The notes: a model not told the origin generated them from the sequence alone. A DNA stretch of 64,000 nucleotides from Saccopteryx bilineata (GCF_036850765.1 NC_089491.1:129076266-129140265), one strand, 5' to 3'. Shown: positions 46,041 through 59,000, counted from the stretch's first letter. Numbers and translations: made by a program.

Positions 46041-47361
46041 ATAAAAGTATAAAACATCCTGGCATTTTTGGAGATAGAAAAAAATGTGTGTGGCTAGTGC
46101 ATGAGTGGTGGGCACACAGTTGGAAAGAAGGGTAGAGGGCAGATTTTAAAAGAATTTTTCTGCCACATTCAGGAGTCAAGTATCTTGAGTCTGAGGACAG
46201 GCATCTCTGTAGCTGTGCTTTTGAAAGTAAAAAACAGACGAAGCTCTGAAAAATGGGCTAGATGGAGAAAAGACTGTGAGTAGAGACAATTAGGGAGCAA
46301 ATCAAAAGAAAATGATGAAGTTCTAAATTTATCTTTTAGTTTTTAATAAGAAAAATTAAACATGATATATTTTTGAAAAATATAATTTAAAAATTCTCAT
46401 TCTCTCTCTCCTCTCTCTCAGAAAGACACTGATTCCCTAAGGTCCAAATCTTTTATTACAAACTTATGATGAAATTCCCAGAGAAACAAAGCTTTTGAAT
46501 GCTTAGCACCCTTCTTTTCTTAGGGATCTCAACTGCTATTTAGTTTTTAATAAGAAAAAACCCACAAAACTCAGAACTCCTAGCACAAGCCTTTAGAGAG
46601 TTTAGAGAGGCTTTTCATTAGATTACATATGTCTTACCATCCAGTGCCACATTCTCTTTGGTAACTCCATTAAGTAGGAATAATTATTCTTGCAGTATAT
46701 TTGAGAGTTCCATAGGGTAAAAGCCACAGCATATGGTTTTGACTCTGATCACTCCCCTTAATAATAATAATAAAAAAGTTTAAGTTCAAGTGGTGTATGG
46801 TATAAATTTATAAGCAATATTATGTCTGGGTTATATAAAAATTTTATTATTTATGGCTAAAAATTGCAAAAAAGCCCTTTCTACAAATTTTATTTTTCAA
46901 TAAGAAAGAGAAGTAATTTTACAGTATAATAAAATGTCTACATTATGTTTTTCCAAATCTATCTAAATATGTCTTGTAGTAGAACAAGCTGAAACATATT
47001 TCAACTCTTCATTTACATTCATTCCGAAGTATGTCATAAACATATCCTAAAAATTCTTCCCGTACTTTACATAGGATATATTGCCCTACAGCAATGATTG
47101 CTAAGTTGTTTTGGTATAGAAAAGAATAATTATTTGTGTCCTTCTACAGACAAAAAATTGTGTAAGTCTTCAAGGAACAATTGTTTGTATTTTACCTATT
47201 TATTTATATATTTATTCAACAACTATTTAGAGTTTCTACAATGTACAAGGCATAGTTGTTAGCCAGACAGACCCAGCCTCTAACTTCATAATGCTTATAT
47301 TCTTATTATTAAATTTTAAATGCATTTTGTAATAGTAAGTTTCTTTAATACATCTCTACTC
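46041..47361. other. unique AT-rich sequence
   Basis: About 47205-47300 (CAACAACTATTTAGAGTTTC, CAAGGCATAGTTG, ACTTCATAATGCTTATATTC) looks like an ancient repeat related to those near 10850 and 52150. No gene. Confidence 0.35.
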
Positions 47362-47520
47362 AGGGTTTTTCAAACTTGGCACCATTGGTAACAATCAAAA
47401 ATGTTTCCACACATTAACAAAGGGCCCCTTGGGAACAAATTCAGTTACTTAGAGAGCATTTCCGCTCTATCTAAACAAGAAGAGAATGCTGCCCTCTTCG
47501 CTCTAAATAATGCTGTTTTA
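47362..47520 (+). mobile_element. ancient hAT-Charlie-type remnant
   Basis: CAGGGTTTTTCAAACTTGGC, ACAATCAAAAATGTTTCC and AAAGGGCCCCTTGGGAAC correspond to the plus-strand form of the element at 29035-29225, with internal deletion. Confidence 0.5.
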
Positions 47521-47645
47521 AATATACTACTCTAATTTTACCCCTAGTTTTGTGAGAAGTATATATATACATATAGACATATGACTATTTCCAAATGATG
47601 CCCAACATCACTAATCATCAGAGAAATGCAAATTAAAACCTAGTG

Positions 47646-47828
47646 AGCCTGACCTATGGTGGCACAGTGGATAAAGCATCAACATGAAATGATCATTTCA
47701 CAGGTTCAAAACCCCAGGCTTGCCCAGTCAAGGCACATGCAAGAGGCAGCTATGGGTTGATGCTTTCTGCTCCTCTTCCCTTCTCTCTTTCTCTCCTGTC
47801 TCAAACATCAATAAATAAAATCTTTAAA
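47646..47828 (+). repeat. tRNA-derived SINE (GCCTGACC family)
   Basis: GCCTGACCTATGGTGGCAC, AGGTTCAAAACCCC, GTCAAGGCACATGC, a CT-rich body and ATCAATAAATAAAATC tail. It lies directly before the 5'-inverted L1. Confidence 0.88.
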
Positions 47829-48150
47829 AAAACTTTCATGTCTCTTAGTCTTGTTTTTATGTCCCACCTATGTATGGAATCATGCAGTTCTTAGTTTTTT
47901 CTGATTTACATGGACAAGAGTGTGGTGGTTGGAGGAGGGGGAGGAAAGGGAGGGAGAGGAGGAGGAGGAGGGGGAGGGGCACAAAGAAAACCAGATAGAA
48001 GGTGAGGGAAGACAATCTGACTTTGGGTGATGGGTATGCAACATAATTGAATGACAAGATAACCTGGAGATGTTTTCTTTGAACATATGTACCCTGATTT
48101 ATTGATATCACCCCATTAAAATTAATAAAAATTTATATTAAAAAACTTTC
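47829..48150 (+). mobile_element. young L1 3' end with 5' inversion (twin-primed)
   Basis: The segment 47836-47908 is antisense L1 (CATGTCTCTTAGTCTTG..., matching plus-strand 56057-56128). From about 47909 the sequence switches to sense L1 3' UTR (ACATGGACAAGAGTGTGGTGG, GACTTTGGGTGATGG, CACCCCATTAAAATTAATAAAAATTT) and ends in an A-rich tail. The switch lies within contiguous L1 text. Confidence 0.85.
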
Positions 48151-49139
48151 AAAAAACCCACAGTGAGATACCACCTCGTATCTGTCAGAATGGCTATCAT
48201 CAACAAAAAATAAGTGTTGGCAAAATGTAGTGAACCCTCCTGTACTGTTGATAAGATTGTAAATTGGAATAGCTGTGATAGAAAACAGTAAAGAGGGTCC
48301 TCAACAAATTAAAAATAAAGCTGCCTTATAATTCAGCAGTTCTACTTCTGGGCATTTATCTGAAGAATCCAAAATACTAATTGGAAAAGATATGTGCCTC
48401 CCTATGTTCATTACAGTGTTATTAACAATAACAAAGATATGGAAGCAACCTCATTGTTCATTGATAGATAAATGAATAAGAAGATGTGGTAATTATATAT
48501 AATGCAATATTACTCAGACACACACACACACACAAATAAAATCTTGCCATCTGTGACAACATGGATGGACCTAGAGGGTATTATGCTAAGTGAAGTAAAT
48601 CAGCCAGAGAAAGGCAAATACCACATGATTTCAAACAAACAAAGAAACAAAACAGAAACAGACTCATACATACAAAGAACAAATTAATGGTTGACAGAAG
48701 GTAAGGATGGGTAAAAAATATGAAAGAATTGGAAGGATGGATAAAAAATATGAAAGAATTGAAAAGTACAAATTGGCAGTTACAAAATAATCATGGGAAT
48801 GTAAAGTACAGCATATGGAATATAATCAATGGCATTTTAATATCTATTTCTGGTGCCAGTAGGTACTAGACTTAATAGGGAGATGACTTCATAGCTTACA
48901 TATATGTCTAACCACTATGCTGTACACCTGAAATAAATATAATACTGAATATCAACTATAATTGAATTTAGAAACAGAAAATAAGATAGTAACTAAAAAT
49001 ATATAGTCATAAAGTCACAAACTCTTTTTTAAATATAAACTTGACCTAAAACTAATAAATTTCAATAGAAAAGAAAACATAACAAATAAATACAAACAGG
49101 GAAATATTTTTAGAATCCCATTGCATACACAAAATGCAA

Positions 49140-49765
49140 ACCCTTGTTCAGTCCATGTTGTCTCACTGCCTATAGCAGAATGATTAGATAAACTGCCTCA
49201 ACTTACCACTCTCCTATAATCTATTCTTTATACAGTAAATGAAGAGATCTTTTTAAAAACATAAATGAAATTATATTATGACTCTCCTAAAATCTTCTAA
49301 TGGATTTTCCATCACAGCTAAAGTAAAGTCAACCTTCTTGCACTAGCCTGTGAGATAGCATGTGATCTGGCCTGGCTTTCTCTCTGATCCATTCTCACAC
49401 CCTGTCAGTCCCTCCCACTCACTCCTAGCCATGGGTACCTTTATCTCAGTTCCTTGAACACACCAAGCTTATTTCTTTAGGACTTCTGCATCCTTTGCCT
49501 GGAATTTTCTAGTCACATAACTGATGTCATGCTATCAATCAGACCTCAGCTAAAAGGTCACCTTCATACGGAAAGCTTATCATTTCCTAATATATATTTA
49601 AATGTACTTATTTGTGGTCGATTTCAAATCACTGAACACTCAGCTTCATGAGAACAGGTTCATGGTTCCCTTGTTTACTGCTATAGACTCAGGACCTAGT
49701 ATAATGCTTCATCATGATTGGTACTCAGTAAATATTTATTGTAGGAAAGAGTGAATGAATGAAAG
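49140..49765 (+). repeat. L2 LINE 3' fragment
   Basis: TCTTCTAATGGATTTTCCATC, GTGATCTGGCCTGGCTTTC, CTTGAACACACCAAGCTTATT, TTTGCCTGGAATTTTC, ACTCAGTAAATATTTATTG and TGAATGAATG follow the L2 3' end in order. Confidence 0.85.
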
Positions 49766-52440
49766 CCATGAATGCATAGGAATTTTTTTAAAACCAAATT
49801 CCTTCATGAGGGGAAAGGTACAAAGTATGTTTCTAATTCACTCGTGTCTCTTGAGGATTTTTGAAACACAACATGATACTTTACATATTTTTTATTTGTT
49901 TTTGATTGATTTGACCCACAAAATATTTAAAAAAATAAATACAAAAATCTTTTTGAGCCAATTATTTTTATTTTTCAATGACTGCAGCTTAACCAAAAGT
50001 TTTAGGAATCCATACCTATACCATTGGATCTATTTATAATGAATAGTATTTTTTAAATGACTGATCAAATACTGAATGCATGGATGCAGAAACTGGTCAA
50101 GTAAAATAAACAACCACTGAAAACCCATAAGTTAAGGTCTAGTTTTTCATTGGTAGAAAGCAACACCATAACTCTTATTACTTTAAAAGTGTCTTATTGC
50201 AAAAGCTATAACTCACTTCTTTTGTGATATCAACTGCAAAGAGCTTTATTTCAGCACAGGTGTACAATACTCCTTAATTCAGAAATACTATTTAATTTAA
50301 TAGAAAAGAAAGTTTTAACCTGCAAAGTTATGAATGGGTGCTCTTTCTTCAGATTTCTCTTGTTTGATTATGTTAAGTTGGGGTTACTGTAAGGACTGAA
50401 AATGCAACACGGTAATCTCTCTGTTCTCCAGGGCCAGGACTGTTTAATTTAATGACAGAGTTTTGACATATTATTTCACTGCTTTGAACCAAGGAGGAAA
50501 AGTAGAGCCCTTAAAAAGAAAAAGAAAAAAGAAAACTAGATGGTAACTAATAGTAATAAAGTAAGAAAGACATTTTTTGGATTATTTTGTTCGTTAGACC
50601 TGTCTATCCTCACGTCATCACATTTTCAGGAAGAAGGATTGGCTGAAAGTTGGCTCCAACTAAATCCTTTTTAGTACTATTTCACTGAAGGACTGAAAAG
50701 TGACAATTCCTATCAAGCAGCTGGTTTTTTCTTCCCTTGCCAGACTCCAGGTCAATCATATTAAATTGAGAAAAACCACAACTCAATCGTGAGTCTTCCA
50801 CTTAATTTTTCATACAAATTTAAGGTCAGACTGTAGCCTAACACCTAGTGAGGTACTTGCAGCACAGAAAAAGTTACATACTGTGAGGCTACTGTGAATA
50901 TTCTTGCCATGTTACCTCACAAGAGAATACTTTAAAATGGTAGAGATGAAATTTAGTTCAATGGTGCATTTTGAAGGCTGTACTTATCTTATAAAAAGTT
51001 AGTTTTTATTATCTGTGGATTGTAAACTTTTGTCAGTAAGCAGAGTTAAAGAGTTTAAATTAATTTTTGTAAAAGCATACATTTGTTTTAGAAACATCAA
51101 CAATTACAATTAAAGAATCTATTACAGATAAAGTACTTACCTATAGGTATACAATATTTATAGGTAAATAAGAAAATAACAGAACGAGAACTATATGTGT
51201 TCTTGGGTCTGGAATTTCCATTTAAAAGCAAACTACTATGTTGTTCTTTTTTATTTTTTCATTAGCTGAAGCATGTGATTATTACTTTTAGGTAACTGAA
51301 TAAAAATGGTCCTTATATAATTTTTTTAAGGAATCGTTCAGTGCTTGCTAATGAATTTTTAATAGAATCTTAAATACTTTGATTTTTTAAAAAAACTTAA
51401 TAACTCTTTTTTTAATTACCCATCTGGAGGTAAATGCAAATATTAAAGTTAAGCTCTTCTTAAGTCTTTTGGTTGACATCTTCTATGAATTGACTGTGTG
51501 ATGCCTGATAGAGTCCTGAACTCTATGTTTTTCTGATGACTAGATTGGCCTTTTAGTAACATTTGCTCATCATCAATATTCTATGAATGAGGTGATGTTT
51601 CATTGGAAGAAACAGATGAAAAACTTGTGTCTCCAATTTTGTCACATCTGGGTGAAGCTCTCAATGCAATTGTTTTTACTTTGTTTTACTCTTACAAAGA
51701 AATGTTAAAACTGAAGGACTGACCCTGTGGTTAAAGTCATTGTCAGAAACAGTGAAGTCATAGGCTTCTGTTTTTAATAATCTTTCACAAAACACAGAGT
51801 ATCATTAATCATAAATGACTGCAGATTTCCTAGATTCTGGCATTGCTATGGGGCCTAAGAATTTTTAAAGGTCTTATAAATATGAACAAACAACAACCTC
51901 ATGATATTGCATAAAAATTTGGCTGTGATGAAAAGATAAAAAAATAGTTGAAAGCATTAAACTTAGAAACTGAAGATAGTTTTATTGCATTCCAATAAAA
52001 TATAAGTCTAATTTTCAACTACTTTCAGTTTTTATGTTTCACTCACGTGTCAATCAATCAACAACTATTTATTAAGTGACAATGTGTTCAGCACCATTAA
52101 GCACTATAACAAAAACAGAGACTTATGAAAAATGTATTCATTTGTGAAACATTATATTCAGCATCTGAGTGCAATGCACTATTCTGAGTGCTTTGGAAAT
52201 ACTCTGTGCTTTGTGAAGATGAGAAAGAAATAATTCCTTTCTTCAAGAAACCTATATCCACTTAAGAAGGTACAATTTTTACGCATAAATTTTGGAAAAC
52301 ATACAGTATAAGTAACATATGCTAATGGTCAGACAAAAAACTCTCCTTTGACTCATTTTCAGGAAATATTTTTCTTTTTGAGATAGGAACTAATATTGGT
52401 CTTCAACTTGGGATACAGATAAGAAGAGAGAAATAGATAA
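49766..52440. other. unique AT-rich sequence
   Basis: No gene is seen. About 52145-52265 resembles an ancient repeat (CTGAGTGCAATGCACTATTCTGAG, AATTCCTTTCTTCAAG). Confidence 0.4.
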
Positions 52441-52791
52441 TGCTATAATCTGAATGTTTGTGTCTCCCCCAAATTTTTGTGTTAAAATACTAATCCACAG
52501 GTGATAGAGGCCTCTGGGAGCTGATTAGGTAAGGAGGACTACAGCTTTATGAATGAGATTAATGTTCTTATAAAAGATACTTCAGAGAGCTTGCTAGCCC
52601 TTTCCACTATGTTAGGACAAGGTGGAAAGTCATTGCTGTGAATGAAAAAGAGAACCCTCATCAATATGAGACTATGTTGGTGCCTTGATCTTGGACTTTC
52701 CATCCTCCAGAACTGTAAAAGATAAATTTCTGTTGCTTATAACTGTCCAGTTTATGGTATTTTGTGATAGCAGCCTGAAGAAATTAAGACA
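52441..52791 (+). mobile_element. MaLR (MLT1-type) LTR
   Basis: It begins TGCTATAATCTGAATG and ends AATTAAGACA. The order GTTTGTGTCTCCCCCAAA, CTGATTAGGTAAGGAGG, TTCCACTATGTTAGGACAAGG, CCTTGATCTTGGACTTTCC, CCTCCAGAACTGTAAAAG and GGTATTTTGTGATAGCAGCC matches MLT1 LTRs. It is old, with no surviving target duplication and no internal coding region. Confidence 0.82.
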
Positions 52792-53439
52792 AAAGATTTT
52801 TAGTTAGAGAAATAACATGGGCAAGGTACACACATGAAGATGCATACATGTAAAAGATATATGTAAAAGTTGTATACATGTATGTTTCAAGAGAAAGTGA
52901 AAAGATCAGTATTAATAAGTGGAGTTTATATGAAAGAAATAAGGTTCACAAAAATATTCTAGCAATTTTATTTGGGTGGTTCTTTTAGCTAGATTCATTA
53001 AATACATTAAACGTATAAGAATAATGGCTAGATTTCATAAGTAAAAAATGGAAGAGTTAAGCATGTGTCCTTAAAGAACTTTGAATTGAGCATTGGGGAA
53101 ATATATAAAGTACTTTGACTAATTTTGGAATTTAAAAACTATAGACATGTAGGACAGAAACTTAATAAAGTCAATATGAGCTAAATCTTGGACAGTGTCA
53201 AGGGTAACAATAAACAGAAGTAGACTGTGAAGTCATTCCACGTTCAAAAAGTAACTTGGACACACGGAGTTGAGATAAATGAAAGGTCCACTCATTGAAG
53301 AGAATATATTTACTTTAATTTGAATGTGTGTACATGCAAGGGAGAAGCTACAAACAGAGCTTCATAAAATGGTGTGCTGGCAAATATTTAACAACCAGCT
53401 CTCTAAAAAGTATATGCATACACACACACAACTATTTTG
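52792..53439. other. unique sequence
   Basis: Nothing recognised beyond a short (AC)n at about 53421. Confidence 0.4.
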
Positions 53440-53834
53440 TTTAATATTTTGAAAGAGAGAAAGTCAGAGAGAGGGACAGACAGACAGACAGACAGGTAAG
53501 GAGATAAGAAGCGTCAGTTCTTTGTTGCAGCATCTTAGTTGTTCATCGATTGTGCTCTCATATGTTCCTTGACTGGGGAGCTACAGCACAGTGAGTGACC
53601 CCTTGCTCAAGCCAACAACCTGGGCTTCAAGTCAGCAACCTTTGGGCTCAAACTAACAACCGTGAGATCATGTCTATGATCCCATACTCAAGCCAGCAAC
53701 CCCGTGTGCAATCTGGTGAGCCCGTGATCAAACTGGATGAGCATGTGCTCAAACCTGTGACCTCGAGGTTTCGAACCTGGGTCCTCTGTGTTCCAGTCCA
53801 ACACTCTATTCACTGTGCCACCGCCTGGTCAGGC
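53440..53834 (-). repeat. long tRNA-derived SINE with internal repeats
   Basis: The minus strand starts GCCTGACCAGGCGGTGGCAC, has CGAGGTCACAGGTTTGAGCAC-like repeat units (antisense GCCAACAACCTGGGC, AAGCCAGCAACCCCGTG), AACTAAGATGCTGCAACAAAG and a GAGA-rich 3' side. It belongs to the same family as 14280-14682 and 35965-36352. The frame 53595-53906 is a translation of it. Confidence 0.87.
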
Positions 53835-54300
53835 AAAACTATTAATTTAAATTTATTTGTAATAAATTTTATTAATGTAAAGAATGTGCAACTCACTATT
53901 TTATAAAGAATAATAAAATATAAAATATTTTTATTAATTTTCCATATAGCCAAATGGTTCTTACAGAGTGCTTTCATCAGTTTTGACAGCACTTTTGCAT
54001 CCAAAATCAGACTACAGTTGTATTGACAGTCCAGTGTATTTCCAAGATGAATATTCATTGATATTTTTGTTTATATTAATTAGTAAGATACTAGTAAAAC
54101 AATGTAGATGTATATTGAACTTTCATTCATTCATCAGTGACATGAGCAACTTCTTTGTTAAATCAGATAATAGTTTTTGAACACTGCGAGAATATTCCTC
54201 AATTTGTTATAGTATTCAGGAATTGAGGGCTACAGACATGACACATGTTAAAGTTTGAATTGTATTATAAACATTGTTTTATCACTTTCTTAAGTCTAAC
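53835..54300. other. unique AT-rich sequence
   Basis: Nothing recognised. Confidence 0.4.
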
Positions 54301-54440
54301 CAGGGGTTGACAAATTATAGTCTATAGGTCAAATATTTATTTTGTGCTATCTGTATTTTGTTTTGGAATCAAGATAGTATTAACATCAGAAAATGAACAT
54401 GCAGATTTTTTAAAAATGTTTCTGGTCTCTAAAAAAAGCT
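54301..54440 (+). mobile_element. ancient hAT-type remnant
   Basis: CAGGGGTTGACAAATTATAG, followed by TCTATAGGTCAAATAT, is like the left end of an old mammalian hAT-Charlie element (CAGGGGTTGGCAAACTATGG type). The right end is lost. Confidence 0.45.
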
Positions 54441-55414
54441 TGTATTATATAAGAAAATATTTTCTGTTTTTTGGAATTTAATAAAATACTATTTGCTGCT
54501 GAAACAATTTTTAATGGTTAATGTTTTTTAATTTTTAATACTTTCAGAATTCTATTTCACATTTTAAAATTTTTAGTGAAAGGTTTATCATATTTGTTCA
54601 TTTAAAATTTATAATTTATCATTTTTAAACATGCATTGTGTCTAGTTATTTATATTTTTATTCTGTATTTTAATTAATTACAATTTCTTTTTTTCATGAG
54701 CATTGACAAATGCCTATATTGTTAACTTTTAAAAAAACCAGGTTTTGGTTTATTATGTGTGTTTTTTTAGAATTCTTTTTATTATACAGGTATTATATAC
54801 ACAACAATTAATTTGCAAAAATTTGCTGGTATAGAGTTAAATTCCAAATCTCTATGGCACCCCCATACCCTGTGCTGCACACTCCTGTTTGGGATCAGCT
54901 TATCAGGAACGAGACACAGTTATTGTTTTATTGTTTTGTGAGCAATTAAATAGAATCTTTGGCATCAAGAACAGAGCCAGGGTCCTAATTCCTAATACTC
55001 TGCATGCATATGAATAAAACTTAAGGATGTGTATTAGATGATCTTTAAAAGTTATTAAAGTAGAAGCCTATGCCTTAAAATGTCATTAAGTGCATCTTTA
55101 TTTACAGACCCAATTTAATTATACATAATAAAGTCTGTACACTCAATACACTGTTTCTCAAAATAACAACACCTCCTCTGGGACTGAGGGATGACAGGCA
55201 GCACAAATGCTTCGTGCCTACTGTTTTCAAGTTTACTTGAATCACCAAGATGTGGACTAAATGTGCAAATAAAGCTTCAGTACTTTAGAGGAACATGTCA
55301 TTTCAAAGAATCTTTCATTTGAAGAGTTAATTTTCAAAGTTTATAAAGAGAAAAACATAAACTCATCAGTAGGCTTTGTTTCTACAAGTTTTGTAAACCC
55401 TGAAGGCCCTTTTG
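54441..55414. other. unique AT-rich sequence
   Basis: No gene or recognised repeat. Confidence 0.4.
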
Positions 55415-55610
55415 TTTTTTATTTTTTAATTGAATTTATTGGGGTGGCATTGGTTCACAAAATCATACAGGTTTCAAGTACACAACTCAACAAAGCATCA
55501 TCTGTACACTGCATTATGTACTCATCACCCAGGGCAATGTCCCCACTTACTGCCCTTTAACCCGCTCAACCTAGTCCCCACCCCCTTCTCCCTCTGACTA
55601 AAACCACATT
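55415..55610 (-). repeat. L1 3'-end fragment
   Basis: Antisense L1 3' UTR: TTTATTGGGGTGGCATTGG, ATCATACAGGTTTCAAG, CATCACCCAGGGCAATGTCC, CTAGTCCCCACCCCC. Confidence 0.75.
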
Positions 55611-55621
55611 GTTGTCTGTGT

Positions 55622-55800
55622 CTATATATATATATATATATAAAATATATATATATAAAATATGTTATATATTTGTATATTAGAAATGTAATATATACAC
55701 CATGTAATACAATATTTAAATGTAATATACTGATATATATATGTGCAATGTATGTGATTATATATATACGATATAATATATATTACGTAATACCTTCACC
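55622..55800. repeat. (TA)n-rich compound microsatellite
   Basis: Alternating TATATA, TAAAATATATA and ATATACGATATAATATATATTACG text directly left of the young L1 tail. Confidence 0.85.
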
Positions 55801-55978
55801 TTTTTTTTTTTTTTTAATAAATTTTTATTAATGGTAATGGGATGACATTAATAAATCCGGGTACATATATTCAAAGAAAACATGTCTAGGTTATTTTGTC
55901 ATTAAATTATGTTGCATACCCCTCGCCCAAAGTCAGATTGTCTTCCGCCACCCTCTATCTAGTTCTCTGTGCCCCTCC

Positions 55979-56036
55979 CCCTCCCCCTAACTCTCTCCCT
56001 CCCTCCCTCCCATGTCCTCTCTCCCCCCACCCCTGG
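55979..56036 (-). other. G-rich tract in the L1 3' UTR
   Basis: The minus strand reads GGGGTGGGGGGAGAG, GGGAGGGAGGGAGGGAG and GGGGGAGGGGGAGGGGC, giving at least four closely spaced G runs, a G-quadruplex-type pattern common in L1 3' UTRs. Confidence 0.75.
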
Positions 56037-56075
56037 TAACCACCACACTCTTGTCCATGTCTCTTAGTCTCGTTT

Positions 56076-59000
56076 TTATGTTCCACCAATGTATGGAATC
56101 ATGTAGTTCTTGTTTTTTTCTGATTTACTTATTTCACTCCTTATAATGTTATCAAGATCCCACCATTTTGCTGTAAATGATCTGATGTCATCATTTCTTA
56201 TGGCTGAGTAGTATTCCATAGTGTATATGTGCCACATCTTCTTTATCCAGTCTTCTATTGAAGGGCTTTTTGGTTGTTTCCATGTCTTGGCCACTGTGAA
56301 CAGTGCTGCAATGAACATGGGGCTACATGTGTCTTCACGTATCAATATTTCTGAGGTTTTGGGGTATATACCCAGTAGAGGGATTGCTGGGTCATAAGGT
56401 AGTTCTATTTGCAGTTTTTTTAAGGAACCACCATACTTTCCTCCATAATGGTTGTACTACTTTACAGTCCCACCAACAGTGAATGAGGGTTCCTTTTTCT
56501 CCACAGCCTCTCCAACATTTGCTATTACCCGTCTTGTTGATAATAGCTAATCTAACAGGGGTGAGGTGGTATCTCATTGTAGTTTTGATTTGCATTTCTC
56601 TAATAACTAATGAAGCTGAGCATCTTTTCATATATCTGTTGGCCATTTGTATCTCTTCCTGGGAGAAGTGTCTGTTCATATCCTCTTCCCATTTTTTTAT
56701 TGGATTGTTTGTTTGTTTGTTGTTGAGTTTTATGAGTTCTTTGTAAATTTTGGATATTAGGCCCTTATCTGAGCTGTTGTTTGAAAATATCATTTCCCAT
56801 TTAGTTGGCTGTCTGTTTATTTTGATATCAGTTTCTCTTGCTGAGCAAAAACTTTTAATTCTGATGTAGTCCCATTCATTTATCTTTGCCTTCACTTCTC
56901 TTGCCATTGGAGTCAAGTTCATAAAATGTTCTTTAAAACCCAGGTCCATGATTTTAGTACCTATGTCTTCTTCTATGTACTTTATTGTTTCAGGTCTTAT
57001 ATTTAGGTCTTTGATCCATTTTGAATTAATTTTAGTACACGGGGACAGGCTGTAGTCGAGTTTCATTCTTGTGCATGTGGCTTTCCAGTTTTCCCAACAC
57101 CATTTGTTGAAGAGGCTTTCTTTTCTCCATTGTGTGTTGTTGGCCCCTTTATCAAAGATTATTTGACCATATATATGTGGTTTTATTTCTGGGCTTTCTA
57201 TTCTGTTCCATTGGTCTGAGTGTCTATTTTTCTGCCAATACCATGCTGTTTTGATTATCGTGGCCCTATAATATAGTTTAAAGTCACGTATTGTAATGCC
57301 CCCAGCTTCATTCTTTTTCCTTAGGATTGTTTTGGCTATTCGGGGTTTTTTATAGTTCCATATAAATCTGATGATTTTTTGTTCCATTTCTTTAAAGAAT
57401 CTCATAGGAATTTTGATGGGAATTGCATTAAATTTGTATATTGTTTTGGGTAATATGGCCATTTTGATTATATTTATTCTTCCTATCCACGAACAAGGAA
57501 TATTTTTCCATCTCATTGTATCTTTTTCGATTTCCCTTAATAAGGCTTTGTAATTTTCATTATAAAGGTCCTTTACATTCTTTCTTATGTTTATTCCTAG
57601 GTATTTTATTTTTTTTGTTGCAATCGTGAAGGGGATTATTTTTTTGAGTTCGTTTTCTAATATTTCATTGTTGGCATATAGAAAGGCTATGGACTTTTGT
57701 ATGTTAATTTTGTATCCTGCAACCTTACTGTATTGGTTTATTGTTTCTAATAATCTTTTTGTGGAGTCCTTCGGGTTTTCGATGTATAGGATCATATCAT
57801 CAGCAAAAAGTGATAGCTTTACTTCTTCTTTTCCGATATGAATGCCTTTTATTTCTTTGTCTTGTCTGATTGCTCTGGCCAGAACTTCTAGCACCACGTT
57901 GAATAAGAGTGGAGAGAGTGGACAACCCTGTCTTGTTCCTGATTTAAGGTAGAAAGTCCTCAGTTTTATGCCATTTAATATGATGTTGGCTGATGGTTTA
58001 TCATATATGGCCTTTATCATGTTGAGATATTTTCCTTCTATACCCATTTTGTTGAGAGTCTTAAACATAAAATTGTGTTGTATTTTATCAAAAGCCTTTT
58101 CTGCATCTATTGATAAGATCATGTGGTTTTTGTTCTTTGTTTTGTTGATATGGTATATTACGTTAACCGTTTTGCGTATGTTGAACCATCCTTGAGATTC
58201 TGGGATGAATCCCACTTGATCATGATGTATTATTTTTTTAATATGTTGTTGTATTTGGTTTGCCAGTATTTTGTTTAGTATTTTAGCATCTGTATTCATT
58301 AGAGATATTGGTCTGTAGTTTTCTTTCTTTGTGCCATCCTTCCAAGGTTTTGGTATGAGGGTTATGTTAGCCTCATAAAATGTGTTTGGAAGTATTGCTT
58401 CTTCTTCAATTTTTTGGAAGACTTTGAGTAGAATAGCAACCAAGTCTTCTTTGAATGTTTGATAGAATTCACTAGTATAACCATCTGGGCCTGGACTTTT
58501 ATTTTTGGGGAGGTTTTTAATAGTTTTTTCTATTTCCTCCCTGCTGATTGGTCTGTTTAGGCTTTCTGCTTCTTCATGACTCAGTCTAGGAAGGTTGTAT
58601 TGTTCTAGGAATTTATCCATTTCTTCTAGATTGTTGTATTTGGTGGCATATAATTTTTCATAGTATTCTACAATAATTCTTTGTATATCTATGATGTCTG
58701 TGGTGATCTCTCCTCTTTCATTTTGGATTTTATTTATTTGAGTCCTGTGCCTTTTTTCCTTGGTGAGTCTTGCCAAGGGTTTGTCAATTTTGTTGATCTT
58801 TTCAAAGAACCAGCTCCTTGTTTTATTTATTTATTCTATAGTTTTTCTGTTCTCTATTTCATTTATTTCTGCTCTGATTTTTATTATCTCCTTTCTTCGG
58901 CTGGTTTTGGGTTGTCTTTGTTCTTCTTTTTCTAGTTCCTTAAGGTGGGAAGTTAAGTGGTTTACTTGGGCTCTCTCTTGTTTGTTCATATAGGCCTGAA

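Larger units (their letters stand above)
47590..48965 (+). repeat. old L1 3' fragment, hosting a SINE and a younger L1
   Basis: The left part ends CATCAGAGAAATGCAAATTAAAACC near 47640. It resumes at about 48157 with ACAGTGAGATACCACCTCG and continues through TTCTACTTCTGGGCATTTATC, ATATGGAAGCAACC, GACAACATGGATGGACC and ACACCTGAAATAAATATAATAC, in plus-strand L1 order. An (AC)n run is at 48518-48534 and a roughly 30-bp tandem duplication at 48703-48765. Confidence 0.85.

Noticed and set aside
45769..46179. Several long frames (Leu/Ser-rich on minus, Glu/Lys-rich on plus)
   Set aside because: They are translations of the polypurine repeat; low-complexity, no start context or domain.
57371..58993. 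Plus-strand frames rich in hydrophobic residues
   Set aside because: Antisense shadows of L1 ORF2.
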